From Marinobacter orientalis (GTDB taxonomy: Bacteria; Pseudomonadota; Gammaproteobacteria; Pseudomonadales; Oleiphilaceae), in contig NZ_SRZX01000002.1 in the NCBI RefSeq assembly GCF_004792665.1, positions 248,001 through 312,000 on the forward strand: a stretch of DNA of 64,000 nucleotides, given 5' to 3'. The stretch's first letter is position 1. Each line of letters starts with the position of its first letter. This document shows, one piece after another, positions 50,973 to 61,861 of this stretch. The notes beneath the pieces were generated by a model. That model was not told where the DNA came from. It saw nothing but the letters and a program-made list of their open reading frames with translations, and made no database searches. A program made the position numbers and the translations under genes.

Positions 50973-52298
50973 TTACCGAACGATCGGCGACCACGCCGGA
51001 TCGCGCACTTCACCCTCCGAGGACGGCAGACTATAGGCTGCGCCGCCGTCCGCGGCAATTACAGTTAGTACACTGTTGCCACCCTTCTTTGTGGCATAGA
51101 TCACCATCCGGCCATTCGGTGAGACGCTGGGCGATTCGTCGGACCCGGTGCGGGTGAGGACTGTCTCCTCCTCGGTCTGCAGATTGGTCCTGGCGATGTG
51201 GAACGAACTGTCCCGCTGATGTACATAATAGACATACTCACCATCATTGTCGGGACGGGGTCTGGCGTTATAACGGCTGCCAAAAGTAATCCGCCGGGGC
51301 GCCGCGTTCTCACTGGTCTTATGATAGATCTGGGGCCCGCCGGAGCGGTCAGAGGTGAAGAAGAACCCCTCGCCGGTATGATCCCAGACTGGCTCTGTAT
51401 CGATGGACCAGTGGTTGGTCAGTCTCTTGAGCGAGCCGCTTTGAATATCCATTTTATAGATTTCAGCATTGCCGTCCTTCGACAGGGTCATCAGCAGTGA
51501 CCGGCCGTCATGTGAAAACGCCGGTGCCGAATTCAGGCCGGGGAAGTCGGCAATACGGGTGCGATCGCCGGAAGCCAGTTCATGGATGTAAATCGCCGGC
51601 TTGCCAGTCTCGAAGGACACATAAGCGAGTTTCCTGCCATCCGGTGACCATGCCGGTGAAAGAATCGGTTCGTCACTTTCCAGCCGCACCCTTGCCCGCT
51701 TGCCATCCACGTCACTGACCTGCAGGCGATACACCGATTGGCCACCGGAACGCTGCAGCGTGATGTAGGCAAGCTTGGTGGAAAACGCACCAGGCACACC
51801 GGTGATCGCTTCGTAGACCTTGTCACTGATATGGTGGGCAAGGCTCCTGGCACTGTTGATCGATGAAGACGCCGTTGCACCCATAATCCGCTGTTCGCGG
51901 TTAACATCGAATAATTCGTAGCGGGCCTCAATCCTGTCGCCCTTGCGCTCCAGTTGACCGACCAGAACATAACGCTGGCCCAGCAGTCGCCAGTCGCGGA
52001 AATAGACCTCGGCGCCCTCGGAAGGAAGGCTGAGCATTTTTTCGGGAGGCAGCGGCCTGAACTCACCGCTCATGGTGAGATCGTCCCGCACGATGCTGCT
52101 CACCTTGTCACCCGATGGCAGGTTGCCGGATTCGGAAAACGGAACCACGGCCACCGGAATGGCAGAGTCCGCTCCCTCGGTAATGCGTATCAGCAATTCG
52201 GCGCTGGCAGGGGTGCCTGCAACCATCACGGCAATCATCAACAGCCACGCCATTGCCGCTCGCGGGAGTCCTGTGCCTGTCTTTGTCCGGTTCGTCAT
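50973..52298 (-). CDS. tolB: Tol-Pal system protein TolB
   Basis: 441 aa periplasmic protein: signal peptide (cleavage near ASA-ELL), N-terminal domain (residues 30-165) and a six-bladed beta-propeller with repeats such as SPAWSPDGRKLAYVS and APAFSHDGRSLLMT. ATG at 52298 has GGGAGCA at good distance; an ATG four codons earlier lacks one. It links TolA and Pal across the periplasm. Confidence 0.95.
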   Translation of the reverse strand: MTNRTKTGTGLPRAAMAWLLMIAVMVAGTPASAELLIRITEGADSAIPVAVVPFSESGNLPSGDKVSSIVRDDLTMSGEFRPLPPEKMLSLPSEGAEVYFRDWRLLGQRYVLVGQLERKGDRIEARYELFDVNREQRIMGATASSSINSARSLAHHISDKVYEAITGVPGAFSTKLAYITLQRSGGQSVYRLQVSDVDGKRARVRLESDEPILSPAWSPDGRKLAYVSFETGKPAIYIHELASGDRTRIADFPGLNSAPAFSHDGRSLLMTLSKDGNAEIYKMDIQSGSLKRLTNHWSIDTEPVWDHTGEGFFFTSDRSGGPQIYHKTSENAAPRRITFGSRYNARPRPDNDGEYVYYVHQRDSSFHIARTNLQTEEETVLTRTGSDESPSVSPNGRMVIYATKKGGNSVLTVIAADGGAAYSLPSSEGEVRDPAWSPIVR

Positions 52299-52316
52299 CT
52301 GTGCTCCCATCGTCCT

Positions 52317-53357
52317 TTATCTCAACCGCCGGGGATTGAACTCAATCGTAAACTGGCGGAAATAGCGTTCAAATGTGTCACGTTCATCCGGGACCGGGTA
52401 CCGGCTCAGCGATTTCACGGCCCCCAGTGCCGAGTTATCAAATGCTGTATTACCACTGCTGGAGACAAGTTTAACCGAAGCAAGTTCACCCGTGGGTAGC
52501 AGGGTAATCTGCAACCTGGCGGTCATTTCCTCTGTTGCCGACGACGGTGGGTACCAGGCCTGGCTCAGACGCTCGCGTATCAGCGCCTGGTATTTCTGGC
52601 TTTCCGACAACATCTGGACCTCTCTGGCCTTGGCTGCCGCCGCCTCACGACGCCGCCTTTCCTCAGTTGCACGTTCACGCTCTGCTTCTGCCGCCAAGGC
52701 TTCCAGCTGCTGCTCTTTCAGGCGGCGCTCACGCTCCTGGCGCTTACGCTCCGCTTCCAGCCGCTCCTGCTCTTCCCGGGCCCTGCGCTCTGCTTCTTCC
52801 TGCCTGCGTTGTTCCTCGGCCCGACGTTTTTCCTCGGCGGCCTTGCGGGCAGCTTCTTCCTGGCGCCGCTTCTCTTCCGCGGCTTTTTGTCGCGCACGCT
52901 CTTTGGCTTCGGCCTCGGCTTTCTGACGGGCGGCCTCTTCTTCTGCCTTTCGCTGCTGCTCCCGCTCGCGCTCTGCTGCCTCTTCCTGGCGCTGGCGCTC
53001 TTCACGTTCCTTTTCCTGCTGGATGCGGCGCGCCTCTTCACGTGCACGCTGCTCTTCCTCGGCCTGCTGACGCCGGGCCTCTTCCTGCTGCCGCTGCTTT
53101 TCCTCTTCCTCCTGCCGGCGCTCTTCATCCCGGTCGGGCTGGTCTACCGGCTCGATGACAGGGCTGGGCTCCGGCTCGTTCTGGGTAACCAGACGCGCAG
53201 AGATACTGGGTGGCTGAGGCTCGTCACTGGGCGAGGACCACGACCAGCCCGCCAGCGCAACCCCCAGAATCAGCCCGTGCATAAGAACCGACATTACAAC
53301 AGGCGACTTCCAGGGTAGCTGCCCGGTAGTGGTTACATCGCGCTCATGACCTCTCAC
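52317..53357 (-). CDS. tolA: Tol-Pal system protein TolA
   Basis: 346 aa. One N-terminal membrane helix (VVMSVLMHGLILGVALAGW), a long Glu/Arg/Ala/Lys-rich helical domain (about residues 70-250) spanning the periplasm, and a C-terminal TonB-like domain (residues 255-346, with LSQAWYPPSSATEEMTARLQ). Start is GTG at 53357 with AGG six bases upstream. Its low-complexity DNA gives several long false frames on the other strand. Confidence 0.93.
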   Translation of the reverse strand: MRGHERDVTTTGQLPWKSPVVMSVLMHGLILGVALAGWSWSSPSDEPQPPSISARLVTQNEPEPSPVIEPVDQPDRDEERRQEEEEKQRQQEEARRQQAEEEQRAREEARRIQQEKEREERQRQEEAAEREREQQRKAEEEAARQKAEAEAKERARQKAAEEKRRQEEAARKAAEEKRRAEEQRRQEEAERRAREEQERLEAERKRQERERRLKEQQLEALAAEAERERATEERRRREAAAAKAREVQMLSESQKYQALIRERLSQAWYPPSSATEEMTARLQITLLPTGELASVKLVSSSGNTAFDNSALGAVKSLSRYPVPDERDTFERYFRQFTIEFNPRRLR

Positions 53358-53378
53358 AAAAACCTGCCCGCCCTGTAC

Positions 53379-53825
53379 TCACTCATCGTTGGTTTGTGCT
53401 TCGGTAATCAGACCCACGTTGGTCGCTCCCGCCGCCTGCAACTGGGACATCAAACGCACCACCGTACCGTATTCCACGTGCTCGTCACCCCGCACCAGCA
53501 CTTCACGGTCGGTACGCTGGGACAGGATTTTCGATATCCGCTCACGAATATCACCCAGTGACATCGGATCACTGCTTTCGTCCCCGACGTCCATGAAATA
53601 GGCGCCATTGCTGTCCACCGACACCACAATGGATTCCACGTTCTTGTCGGACTGGATCGGCTCAGAGGTTGTCTCCGGCAGATCCACCTTGACGCCCTGC
53701 ACCAACATCGGCGCGGTCACCATGAAGATGATCAACAACACCAGCATGACGTCGATATAGGGCACAACGTTGATTTCCGACATCGGCTTGCGGCGGTTTG
53801 CCGGCATCATTCCCATGCCTTTCAT
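53379..53825 (-). CDS. tolR: Tol-Pal system protein TolR
   Basis: 148 aa ExbD-family protein: cytoplasmic N-terminus, one membrane helix with the proton-path Asp in VVPYIDVMLVLLIIFMVTA, and a periplasmic domain. It forms the proton channel with TolQ. ATG at 53825 has AGGA upstream. Confidence 0.95.
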   Translation of the reverse strand: MKGMGMMPANRRKPMSEINVVPYIDVMLVLLIIFMVTAPMLVQGVKVDLPETTSEPIQSDKNVESIVVSVDSNGAYFMDVGDESSDPMSLGDIRERISKILSQRTDREVLVRGDEHVEYGTVVRLMSQLQAAGATNVGLITEAQTNDE

Positions 53826-53868
53826 GTTCCTGCACTCCCGATTGTCTGTCTGTTGCTAACCACACCCA

Positions 53869-54558
53869 TCATGTAGCCGGTTGCTCACTGTTATGCACCC
53901 GGCGATGGAGAATGCTGGAAAACTCCTCGGCAAAGGTTTCATAGTTCTTCAGCAATGCGTCCGAAATTGACGAGAAGCGGTTGTAGGCGATAACGGCCGG
54001 AATGGCTGCGAACAGGCCCATGGCGGTGGCGATCAGCGCCTCGGAAATACCCGGCGCCACTGTCGCCAGGGTGGCCTGCTGTACCTGCGCCAGCCCGCGG
54101 AATGAATTCATGATGCCCCAGACGGTGCCGAACAGGCCTATGTACGGACTGGTGGAGCCAACCGTTGCCAGGAACGGCAAGTGCATTTCCAGCCTTTCCT
54201 GCTCCCGTGAAAATGCCACCCGCATGGCACGCTGGGTGCCCTCCATGACCGCATCGGCATCACGGCTTTGCTGGCGCAGGCGGGAGAACTCCTTGAAGCC
54301 TGCACGAAAAAGCGATTCCATGCCGGAAAACGGGGTGGGATCGCTGTTCACCTCGCGGTACAGCTGCCCCAGGTCCATGCCGGACCAGAACCGCTCCTCA
54401 AAGGCATTCTGCGCCTGCTTCGCTTTGCGAAAGACCTGCAGGCGCTGGAAGATAAGCGCCCAGGAAACAATGGAAGCCAGCGCAAGTAGCAGCATGACCA
54501 ATTGGACCAGTACGCCGGCATTGGCGACGAGATACCAAACAGAAAGTTCTGACTCCAC
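53869..54558 (-). CDS. tolQ: Tol-Pal system protein TolQ
   Basis: 229 aa ExbB/MotA-family inner membrane protein with three helices. The conserved TVGSTSPYIGLFGTVWGIMNSF and ATAMGLFAAIPAVIAYN segments line the proton path. Start is GTG at 54558 with AGGAG upstream. It lies 14 bases behind ybgC. Confidence 0.95.
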   Translation of the reverse strand: MESELSVWYLVANAGVLVQLVMLLLALASIVSWALIFQRLQVFRKAKQAQNAFEERFWSGMDLGQLYREVNSDPTPFSGMESLFRAGFKEFSRLRQQSRDADAVMEGTQRAMRVAFSREQERLEMHLPFLATVGSTSPYIGLFGTVWGIMNSFRGLAQVQQATLATVAPGISEALIATAMGLFAAIPAVIAYNRFSSISDALLKNYETFAEEFSSILHRRVHNSEQPAT

Positions 54559-54572
54559 CTTTTACTCCTGGA

Positions 54573-55016
54573 TTATTTCACGTGTGAATTGGTTTTCCGG
54601 TCGCTTTCCAGCAACTCCAGCATATTGGCGGGCAGCCGCCGCGGCCTGCCTGAGTCAAGTGCAATACAGGCCACACGAACATCTGCGGACGCCAGCACAA
54701 CCTCGTCCGGAATCCGGACGACCTGCTGCCGGAAATCCATCCATACCCGGCCGAAAGCCACCGGTTCCGCCGTTACCCGCAACTCGTCGTCCAGCCTTGC
54801 CGGCGCGCCGTAATGAATGGACAACCGCTGCACTACATAACTGACATTATCTGCAAGCCCGGCTCGCAGGCCGACACCGCGGCTGCGCACCCATTCTGTC
54901 CGGGCCCGCTCCATGTAATTCAGGTACGTGGCATGGTACACAATACCGCCGGCATCGGTATCTTCAATATAAACCCGGACCGGCAGGCCGAAGAATGGCT
55001 CATAGCGCTCAGTCAA
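54573..55016 (-). CDS. ybgC: Acyl-CoA thioesterase YbgC
   Basis: 147 aa hot-dog thioesterase, first gene of the tol-pal operon. The catalytic region [27 protein letters not shown] (Asp and His/Tyr) is intact. The frame runs back into ruvB; a TTG at 55016 with GGGGAGG seven bases upstream and eight bases of overlap with the ruvB end is the best start. Members hydrolyse short- or long-chain acyl-CoAs or acyl-ACP at the membrane. Confidence 0.9.
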   Translation of the reverse strand: MTERYEPFFGLPVRVYIEDTDAGGIVYHATYLNYMERARTEWVRSRGVGLRAGLADNVSYVVQRLSIHYGAPARLDDELRVTAEPVAFGRVWMDFRQQVVRIPDEVVLASADVRVACIALDSGRPRRLPANMLELLESDRKTNSHVK

Positions 55017-56037
55017 AAAGGTCCTCCCCTTCCGGAGCAGACCGCACCACGCCAAAATGCTGGTAGGCGTTAGAGGTAACCATGCGGCCACGGGGCGTCC
55101 GCACCATATAGCCCTGCTGGATCAGGAAAGGTTCCAGTACATCCTCGATGGTGCCCCGCTCTTCACTGATCGCAGCGGCCAGGCTCTCCACGCCTACCGG
55201 CCCGCCATCGAACTTTTCAATCATCGCCAGAAGCAAGCGCCGGTCCATGTGGTCAAACCCGAGCGCATCCACTTTCAGCATGTTCAGGGCCTGGTCGGCG
55301 ATGGATTCACTGATGCAACCATCCGCCTTTACCTCGGCAAAGTCACGCACCCGTCTCAGCAGACGGTTGGCAATACGGGGTGTACCCCGGGAACGGCGGG
55401 CAATTTCATAAGCCCCGGTGTTATCAATGGTGACAGACGACAGGCGTGCGGAACGCAGAATGATATCGGTCAGATCCCCGGTGTTGTAGAACTCCAGGCG
55501 CTGGACAATGCCAAAGCGATCCCGCAACGGTGATGTCAGCAAACCGGCTCTGGTCGTGGCCCCCACCAGGGTGAATGGTGGCAGATCCAGCTTGATGGAG
55601 CGTGCCGCCGGACCCTCTCCGATCATGATGTCCAGCTGGTAGTCTTCCATGGCCGGATAGAGCACTTCCTCCACGGCGGCACTGAGGCGATGGATTTCAT
55701 CGATAAAGAGCACATCGCCTTCTTCAAGATTGGTGAGCATGGCCGCCAGGTCACCGGCCTTTTCCAGCACCGGCCCGGAGGTCGTCTTGATGGAGACCCC
55801 CATTTCGTTGGCGATGATGTTGGCGAGAGTGGTCTTGCCCAGGCCGGGCGGGCCGAAGATAAGTACGTGGTCCAGCGCTTCCTGCCGCCCCCGTGCTGCG
55901 GCGATGAAAATTTCCATCTGTTCGCGCACGGCCGGCTGGCCAACGTAATCGGCCAGTACGCCCGGACGGATGGCACGGTCCTGGACTTCTTCGTATTGTC
56001 CGGCCTGGGCTGTGATCAGGCGATCCGACTCAATCAT
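55009..56037 (-). CDS. ruvB: Holliday junction helicase motor RuvB
   Basis: 342 aa AAA+ ATPase. Walker [12 protein letters not shown], Walker [10 protein letters not shown], sensor GATTRAG and Arg finger region [10 protein letters not shown], then a C-terminal winged helix ([11 protein letters not shown]). With RuvA it moves Holliday junctions. It lies 140 bases from ruvA and overlaps ybgC by eight bases. Confidence 0.97.
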   Translation of the reverse strand: MIESDRLITAQAGQYEEVQDRAIRPGVLADYVGQPAVREQMEIFIAAARGRQEALDHVLIFGPPGLGKTTLANIIANEMGVSIKTTSGPVLEKAGDLAAMLTNLEEGDVLFIDEIHRLSAAVEEVLYPAMEDYQLDIMIGEGPAARSIKLDLPPFTLVGATTRAGLLTSPLRDRFGIVQRLEFYNTGDLTDIILRSARLSSVTIDNTGAYEIARRSRGTPRIANRLLRRVRDFAEVKADGCISESIADQALNMLKVDALGFDHMDRRLLLAMIEKFDGGPVGVESLAAAISEERGTIEDVLEPFLIQQGYMVRTPRGRMVTSNAYQHFGVVRSAPEGEDLFD

Positions 56038-56177
56038 TCAACTACCCGCTCAGAGGGAATCAACACCATGCCTGTACACTCGTCTCGGGTTGATGATGCC
56101 CAATTGTACAAACCGTTTTTTCGCTGTCACGTTACGCTCTCTACACAATAGGCGCCAGACCGCCTGTTATGGCGCTG

Positions 56178-56810
56178 TTAACTGGCAGGGATCATGCTTC
56201 GCAGTGCCAGCCGGATCAGCTCCTGGCTGGACATTCCGTCCTCAGCAACCTTGCTGATGGCCTTTGATGCCTCCTGAGGCTTGTAGCCCAGAGCAATCAG
56301 CGCAGCCTCTGCCTCTTCCGCCGGATGATGAACCATTGCTGTTCCGGCCCCGGGGGTACCTGCGCTGACCGTGGCGTTAGGCGACCCGGGTGTAAACTGC
56401 CCCTCAAGTTGCCCTATACGATCCGTCATTTCAATAAGCAGTCGCTCAGCGGTTTTCTTTCCAACACCCGGGAGCTTCACCAGGGCGTTGGCATCACGGG
56501 CTTCCACACAGCGGATAAACTGCCGGGCATCCAGACCCGACAGGATGCCCGCGGCAAGTTTGGGGCCAACGCCGTTCACCCTGATCAGTAAACGGAACAG
56601 GTCACGGTCAAGGCGGGAGGAAAAGCCATACAGGCTCTGGGCATCTTCGCGAACCACAAAATGGGTATGGAGAACCAGTTCATCACCGGTTTCAGGCAGG
56701 TTGAAAAACGTGGTGTAGGGAATATCGACTTCGTAGCCCAGCCCGGCGCATTCTACCAGTGCCTGGGCGGGGGATTTCTCGATCAGGATGCCTCGGATAC
56801 GACCAATCAA
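56178..56810 (-). CDS. ruvA: Holliday junction DNA helicase subunit RuvA
   Basis: 210 aa. N-terminal OB fold (MIGRIRGILIEK), two helix-hairpin-helix motifs (GVGPKLAAGIL and LPGVGKKTAERLL), a Pro/Gly-rich linker (residues 140-160) and the C-terminal UBA-like domain that touches RuvB (AEAALIALGYKPQEASKAI). Confidence 0.97.
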   Translation of the reverse strand: MIGRIRGILIEKSPAQALVECAGLGYEVDIPYTTFFNLPETGDELVLHTHFVVREDAQSLYGFSSRLDRDLFRLLIRVNGVGPKLAAGILSGLDARQFIRCVEARDANALVKLPGVGKKTAERLLIEMTDRIGQLEGQFTPGSPNATVSAGTPGAGTAMVHHPAEEAEAALIALGYKPQEASKAISKVAEDGMSSQELIRLALRSMIPAS

Positions 56811-56852
56811 CGGGTTTCTCCCTCGACTTCAATCTGGACTTCAATGAGCCGG

Positions 56853-57383
56853 TTATTGCCTTCTGACGCGGTTATTGCGCACCTTGCCACCGCCGCCGGT
56901 CGCCAACCGTGCCATACTCTGGCTCATATGGGCATGACAAAGCGCAATGCCCAGCGCGTCAGCCGCATCCTCCTGGGGCTTGCGGGACAGCGCCAGCAAC
57001 ACCTGCACCATGTGCTGCACCTGGGCCTTGTCGGCCCCGCCCTTGCCTACCACCGACTGCTTGACCTGACGGGCGGAGTATTCGTGAACCTCCAGCCCGC
57101 TGTTGGCGGCCGCAACAATGGCCGCGCCTCTGGCCTGCCCCAGCTTCAGCGCCGAATCCGGATTGCGGGCCATGAACACCTGTTCGATGGCGAACTCGCC
57201 GGGCCGGTATTCGCCAATCAACGTCGCCAGGCTGTGAAAGATCGTCTGCAGGCGTTCCGCCATGGGTTTTTCACCGACCCGGATACAACCGCTGTCAATG
57301 TACTCGATCACCCGGCCTTCGGCACGGATAATCCCATAACCGGTGATCCGTGAGCCGGGGTCGACGCCCATGATTATAGACAC
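56853..57383 (-). CDS. ruvC: Holliday junction resolvase RuvC
   Basis: 176 aa RNase H-fold nuclease. Catalytic acids: Asp in [13 protein letters not shown], Glu in FAIEQVFMA and Asp pair in [15 protein letters not shown]. Start is GTG at 57383. It lies 18 bases from the aspS stop with no yebC gene between, unlike Pseudomonas and E. coli. Confidence 0.97.
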   Translation of the reverse strand: MSIIMGVDPGSRITGYGIIRAEGRVIEYIDSGCIRVGEKPMAERLQTIFHSLATLIGEYRPGEFAIEQVFMARNPDSALKLGQARGAAIVAAANSGLEVHEYSARQVKQSVVGKGGADKAQVQHMVQVLLALSRKPQEDAADALGIALCHAHMSQSMARLATGGGGKVRNNRVRRQ

Positions 57384-57401
57384 GCTGCATCCTGCGCCGC
57401 T

Positions 57402-59207
57402 TTACATGTTTCCTGAAGTCTCTTCACTACCCTCGCCAGGCTTGGCCGCCGGTTTGCGGCGGCGGATATGAAGCTCGCGCAACTGCTTTTCGTCCACTTC
57501 CCCGGGTGCCTGGGTCATCAGGCAGGTAGCGCTCTGGGTTTTCGGGAACGCAATCACGTCGCGGATGGAGCTGGCACCGGTCATCAGCATGATCAGGCGG
57601 TCAAGGCCGAAGGCCAGGCCACCATGGGGAGGGCAACCGTACTTGAGGGCATCCAGCAGGAACCCGAACTTGGCACGGGCCTCTTCGTGGCCGATGCCCA
57701 GAGTGCGGAACACGCTCTCCTGCATCTTTTCGTCATGAATACGGATGGAGCCGCCACCCAGTTCGGTGCCGTTCAATACCATGTCGTAGGCACGGGACAA
57801 GGCGGTTGCCGGCGAGGCTTCGAGTTCCGCAGCGGAACAGGAGGGTGCGGTAAATGGATGGTGAATGGCGGTCAGGCCACCGTCGGAGGTTTCCTCGAAC
57901 ATCGGGAAATCCACAACCCATAGTGGCGCCCACTCTGAGGTCAGCATGTTCAGGTCGTGGCCGACCTTGATGCGCAGCGCACCCAGGGCTTCGTTGACGA
58001 CGCTGGTCCGGTCCGCGCCGAAGAACACGATATCGCCATCCTCGGCAGCAGCGCGCTCGATCACAGCCAGGGCAATGTCATCACCCAGGAACTTGATGAT
58101 CGGTGACTGCAGGCCTTCAACACCTTTGGACAGGTCGTTGACCTTGATATAGGCCAAGCCCCTGGCGCCATAGATACCCACATACTTTGTGTAGTCATCG
58201 ATCTGCTTGCGGGTCAGCCCGCCACCTCTGGGAACCCGCAGGGCAGCGACGCGACCCTTGGGATCATTGGCCGGGCCGGCGAATACCTTGAAATCCACGC
58301 CGGCAACCAGATCACCGACGTCAACCAGTTCCAGCGGGATACGCAGGTCCGGTTTGTCGCTGCCGTAACGATGCATGGCCTCTGAGTACGGCATGCACGG
58401 GAATTTTGGAAGATCCACCTCCAGCACATCCCGGAACAGCGAACGAATCATGTCCTCGTTCAGGCTCATCAGTGTTTCCTCGTCAATGAACGAGGCTTCC
58501 ACATCCACCTGGGTAAATTCGGGTTGGCGATCAGCCCGCAGGTCCTCGTCGCGGAAACACTTGGCAATCTGGTAGTAACGGTCAACGCCGGACACCATCA
58601 ACAACTGCTTGAACAGCTGTGGCGACTGGGGCAGCGCAAAGAAGGACCCTTCGTGGGTGCGGCTGGGAACCAGATAGTCACGCGCACCTTCAGGCGTGGC
58701 ACGGGTCAGGATCGGGGTTTCCACGTCCATGAAGCCGTTGCTGTCCAGAAAGTTGCGGATATAGCTGGTAACCCTGGAGCGGAAGCGCAGGCGGTTCAGC
58801 ATTTCCGGGCGGCGCAGATCCACAAAGCGGTACCTGAGGCGAACATCCTCACCCACATCCACGTGTTCATCCAGCGGAAACGGTGGCGTTGCTGCGGAGT
58901 TGAGGATGTTCATCTGCTTGCCCAGCAGTTCCACCTGGCCGGTAGGCATATTGTTGTTTTCAGTACCTGCAGGACGACGGCGCACACGGCCGGTTACCTG
59001 AATAACGAACTCACTGCGGACTTTCTCCGCCAGGAAAAAGCTTTCGGGGGTATCGGGATCGAACACCACCTGGGAAATGCCATCCCGGTCACGCAGGTCC
59101 AGAAAGATAACGCCCCCATGGTCGCGGCGACGGTGGACCCAACCGCAAAGAGTGACTTCCTGATCGATGTGAGATTCGTTGATTCCACCGCAATAATGAC
59201 TGCGCAT
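57402..59207 (-). CDS. aspS: Aspartyl-tRNA synthetase AspS
   Basis: 601 aa class II synthetase of bacterial type: N-terminal OB fold with the anticodon site ([15 protein letters not shown]), catalytic core with motif 2 ([18 protein letters not shown]) and motif 3 ([13 protein letters not shown]), and an inserted GAD domain. Whether it also charges tRNA-Asn is not clear. It probably starts the transcript that continues through ruvC, ruvA, ruvB and ybgC. Confidence 0.96.
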   Translation of the reverse strand: MRSHYCGGINESHIDQEVTLCGWVHRRRDHGGVIFLDLRDRDGISQVVFDPDTPESFFLAEKVRSEFVIQVTGRVRRRPAGTENNNMPTGQVELLGKQMNILNSAATPPFPLDEHVDVGEDVRLRYRFVDLRRPEMLNRLRFRSRVTSYIRNFLDSNGFMDVETPILTRATPEGARDYLVPSRTHEGSFFALPQSPQLFKQLLMVSGVDRYYQIAKCFRDEDLRADRQPEFTQVDVEASFIDEETLMSLNEDMIRSLFRDVLEVDLPKFPCMPYSEAMHRYGSDKPDLRIPLELVDVGDLVAGVDFKVFAGPANDPKGRVAALRVPRGGGLTRKQIDDYTKYVGIYGARGLAYIKVNDLSKGVEGLQSPIIKFLGDDIALAVIERAAAEDGDIVFFGADRTSVVNEALGALRIKVGHDLNMLTSEWAPLWVVDFPMFEETSDGGLTAIHHPFTAPSCSAAELEASPATALSRAYDMVLNGTELGGGSIRIHDEKMQESVFRTLGIGHEEARAKFGFLLDALKYGCPPHGGLAFGLDRLIMLMTGASSIRDVIAFPKTQSATCLMTQAPGEVDEKQLRELHIRRRKPAAKPGEGSEETSGNM

Positions 59208-59382
59208 ACCGGTTCCCGTTATGTGTAATGTGTTCCGACCGCTAAAATTGACTGGCGACGATACTGGAAAAGCGGCCCATTATAAACACAATGGCTGTGA
59301 AAATCAGGCTTCCGTTACGGTGGGTGACGGTAAAACGTTTGACCGCTAAACTAGGCGGCTTTACCAACCCCTGGAGCCGCCC

Positions 59383-60006
59383 TTGTCAGCCCGAGCCGAA
59401 CAGAAACTCCGCACTCGCCGTGCCCTGATGGATGCCGCCCTCGACCAGTTGAGTGAAGACCGGGGCTTTGGCAGCCTGAGCCTGCGGGAAGTGGCACGGG
59501 GGGCTGGTATAGCGCCCACCTCCTTCTACCGGCACTTTACCGAACTGGACGAACTGGGGTTGGCACTGGTCGATGAAGGTGGCGTGGCCCTGCGGCAACT
59601 GATGCGCCAGGCCCGCAAGCGGATTGCGCGGGATGGTAGTGCTATCAGCACGTCGGTGGACACGTTCATTGAATATCTGGACAACAACACCAACCTTCTG
59701 CGGCTGATGCTGCGGGAAAAAACAGGTGTATCAAAGCCGTTTCGCACCGCGATCAAGGCAGAAATAGACCATGTAGTGACCGAACTGGCAGACGATCTGA
59801 ACCGGTTCGCGCAACAGCAGGGAAAGCCCCTGAGCGAAGCCCGGCTGGTGGCGGAGGCCATGGTGACATTGGTTTTCAACCAGGGCGCAGAGGCACTGGA
59901 TGCCACGCCGAAAGAAAAGGAGGAACTGAAGGCAAAGCTGAAGAAGGAACTGCGGATGATCCTCCTTGGTTCACAGACCCTGGCCCGTGCCGCCCGCCGG
60001 AAATAG
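59383..60006 (+). CDS. fabR: TetR-family repressor FabR
   Basis: 207 aa. The N-terminal helix-turn-helix SLSLREVARGAGIAPTSFYRHFTELDELGLALVDEGG is close to E. coli FabR over its length, and RQLMRQARKRIARDGS continues the match. FabR represses unsaturated fatty acid synthesis (fabA/fabB). The start is TTG at 59383 with GGAG seven bases upstream. It is divergent from aspS and convergent with the HIT gene, with 12 bases between. Confidence 0.9.
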   Translation: MSARAEQKLRTRRALMDAALDQLSEDRGFGSLSLREVARGAGIAPTSFYRHFTELDELGLALVDEGGVALRQLMRQARKRIARDGSAISTSVDTFIEYLDNNTNLLRLMLREKTGVSKPFRTAIKAEIDHVVTELADDLNRFAQQQGKPLSEARLVAEAMVTLVFNQGAEALDATPKEKEELKAKLKKELRMILLGSQTLARAARRK

Positions 60007-60018
60007 CCAGACGGGACA

Positions 60019-60456
60019 CTAGTTCCCCGATTCAAGTTCCCTGATAACCGGCTCCAGCCTGGCGGTTACAGCTGCCAGTTCATCGGTACTGTAGGCTTGC
60101 GCTGGCAACCTGCCCCACACCGGCCCCGGCCAGGCCGGGTCGCCTTCAAAGCGCACAATGTGATGCAGGTGAAGCTGGGGCACCATGTTACCCAGCGCGG
60201 CGACATTCAGCTTGTCGCCGCCAAATAACGCCATCATGCCCTCTCCAAGCAGGGAGGACTCCGCCAGTAACTGCTGTTGCTGCTCCCGGCTCAACTGATA
60301 GATCTCCCGGATGCCCGTCACCCGGGGCACCAGCAGAACCCAGGGCCAGTTGCTGTCGTTCATCAGACGGATTTCACACAACGCGCTTTGCCCCAGGCTG
60401 ACGGTATCCGCCTCCAGGCGCTCATGTAGTGCAAACGGCTGTTCTGGCGCTTTCAT
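60019..60456 (-). CDS. HIT-family protein
   Basis: 145 aa. The histidine triad is NMVPQLHLHHIVRFEGD, with Gln in place of the first His, a variant I know from other gammaproteobacterial HIT proteins. Members hydrolyse or transfer nucleotides. ATG at 60456 (MKAPEQPFALHERL) fits the family; the open frame adds 15 residues from the ugd end. It lies 10 bases from the ugd stop. Confidence 0.85.
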   Translation of the reverse strand: MKAPEQPFALHERLEADTVSLGQSALCEIRLMNDSNWPWVLLVPRVTGIREIYQLSREQQQQLLAESSLLGEGMMALFGGDKLNVAALGNMVPQLHLHHIVRFEGDPAWPGPVWGRLPAQAYSTDELAAVTARLEPVIRELESGN

Positions 60457-60466
60457 ATCAACCCTG

Positions 60467-61810
60467 TCAGTTTGCGTGGAACTGGTTCGTGCCCCGTCCA
60501 ATGGCGTAATAGATCATGCCATAGCGCTCCAGCATTTCAGGCTCGTACAGGTTGCGGCCGTCAAACACGGCGGGCTCTTTGAGAGTCGCCGCGATTACGT
60601 CAAAGTCCGGCGAACGGAATTCCTTCCACTCGGTACAGATTGCCAGTACGTCGGCACCTTTGAGTGCCTGCTCCTTGGTTCCGCACAGTGTCAGCCCTGG
60701 CTGGTCACCAAAGATGCGCTGGGTCTCTGCCATGGCTTCAGGATCGAAGGCCTGGACGCTGGCACCGGCGTTCCAGAGATCCTGCATCAGGGTGCTCGCA
60801 GATGCTTCACGCATGTCATCGGTATTGGGCTTGAAAGCCAGCCCCCAGATGGCAATCACTTTGCCCTTCACGTTGCCATTGAAATAGTGACTGATCTTGT
60901 CAAAGAGCACATGCTTCTGGGCCTTGTTCACGGCTTCAACCGCATTCAGCAGCCGGGAATCGTAATCACAGTCCCTGGCGGTGCGGGCCAGCGCCTGGAC
61001 GTCTTTCGGGAAGCAGGAACCGCCGTAACCACAGCCGGGATAAATAAAGTGGTAACCGATGCGGGGATCGGAGCCGATGCCACGGCGAACATTTTCGATA
61101 TCTGCACCCAGGCGTTCCGCCAGGTTGGCGATCTCGTTCATGAAGCTGATCTTGGTGGCCAGCATGGAGTTGGCAGCGTACTTGGTCAGTTCCGCCGAAC
61201 GGACATCCATGAAGATCATGCGATCGTGACTGCGGTTGAACGGATAATAAACCTCGCGCAGCAACTCCATGGCCTGATCGCTGTCAGTACCCACGATGAT
61301 ACGGTCCGGCTTCATGAAGTCGTTGATTGCGTCGCCTTCCTTCAGAAACTCGGGATTGGACACCACATCGAATTCCAGTTCCAGCCCGCGCCTGTCGAGT
61401 TGTGCACGCACCGCGTCCCTGACCCTGTCTCCGGTGCCAACAGGCACGGTGGACTTGTCTACAACGACTTTGTAATCGTCCATATACTGGCCAATGGATT
61501 TGGCCACCGCGGTCACGTACTGCAGGTCGGCGGAACCGTCTTCATCCGGTGGGGTACCCACCGCGATAAACTGTAATGCGCCATGAGCCACCGCTTCTTC
61601 GGTGTCCGTGGTAAACGCCAGTCGACCTGCCTCGACGGTATGTTTGACGATGGACTCGAGGCCCGGCTCGTATATGGGAATCTGACCATTCTTGAGCTTT
61701 TCGATCTTGCCCTGATCCACATCCATGCACAGAACATGATGGCCTACATCAGCCAGGCAGGCTCCGGTAACAAGCCCGACATAACCGGTACCAAAAATCG
61801 TAATTTTCAT
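60467..61810 (-). CDS. ugd: UDP-glucose 6-dehydrogenase
   Basis: 447 aa. NAD site [20 protein letters not shown], the catalytic Cys in [18 protein letters not shown], and [16 protein letters not shown] near the C-terminal domain. It oxidises UDP-glucose to UDP-glucuronate, the substrate of the epimerase at 40356-41363. It follows galE by 51 bases on the same strand. Confidence 0.95.
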   Translation of the reverse strand: MKITIFGTGYVGLVTGACLADVGHHVLCMDVDQGKIEKLKNGQIPIYEPGLESIVKHTVEAGRLAFTTDTEEAVAHGALQFIAVGTPPDEDGSADLQYVTAVAKSIGQYMDDYKVVVDKSTVPVGTGDRVRDAVRAQLDRRGLELEFDVVSNPEFLKEGDAINDFMKPDRIIVGTDSDQAMELLREVYYPFNRSHDRMIFMDVRSAELTKYAANSMLATKISFMNEIANLAERLGADIENVRRGIGSDPRIGYHFIYPGCGYGGSCFPKDVQALARTARDCDYDSRLLNAVEAVNKAQKHVLFDKISHYFNGNVKGKVIAIWGLAFKPNTDDMREASASTLMQDLWNAGASVQAFDPEAMAETQRIFGDQPGLTLCGTKEQALKGADVLAICTEWKEFRSPDFDVIAATLKEPAVFDGRNLYEPEMLERYGMIYYAIGRGTNQFHAN

Positions 61811-61861
61811 CCGTTAGAACCCTGATGTCTGAAAAGTGTTTTAAACGTCTGAGGAGCTATG

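Noticed and set aside
52375-53318. Several long plus-strand frames opposite tolA (Ser/Arg-rich, Leu/Phe-rich)
   Set aside because: They mirror the repetitive Glu/Arg/Ala codons of the TolA helical domain.
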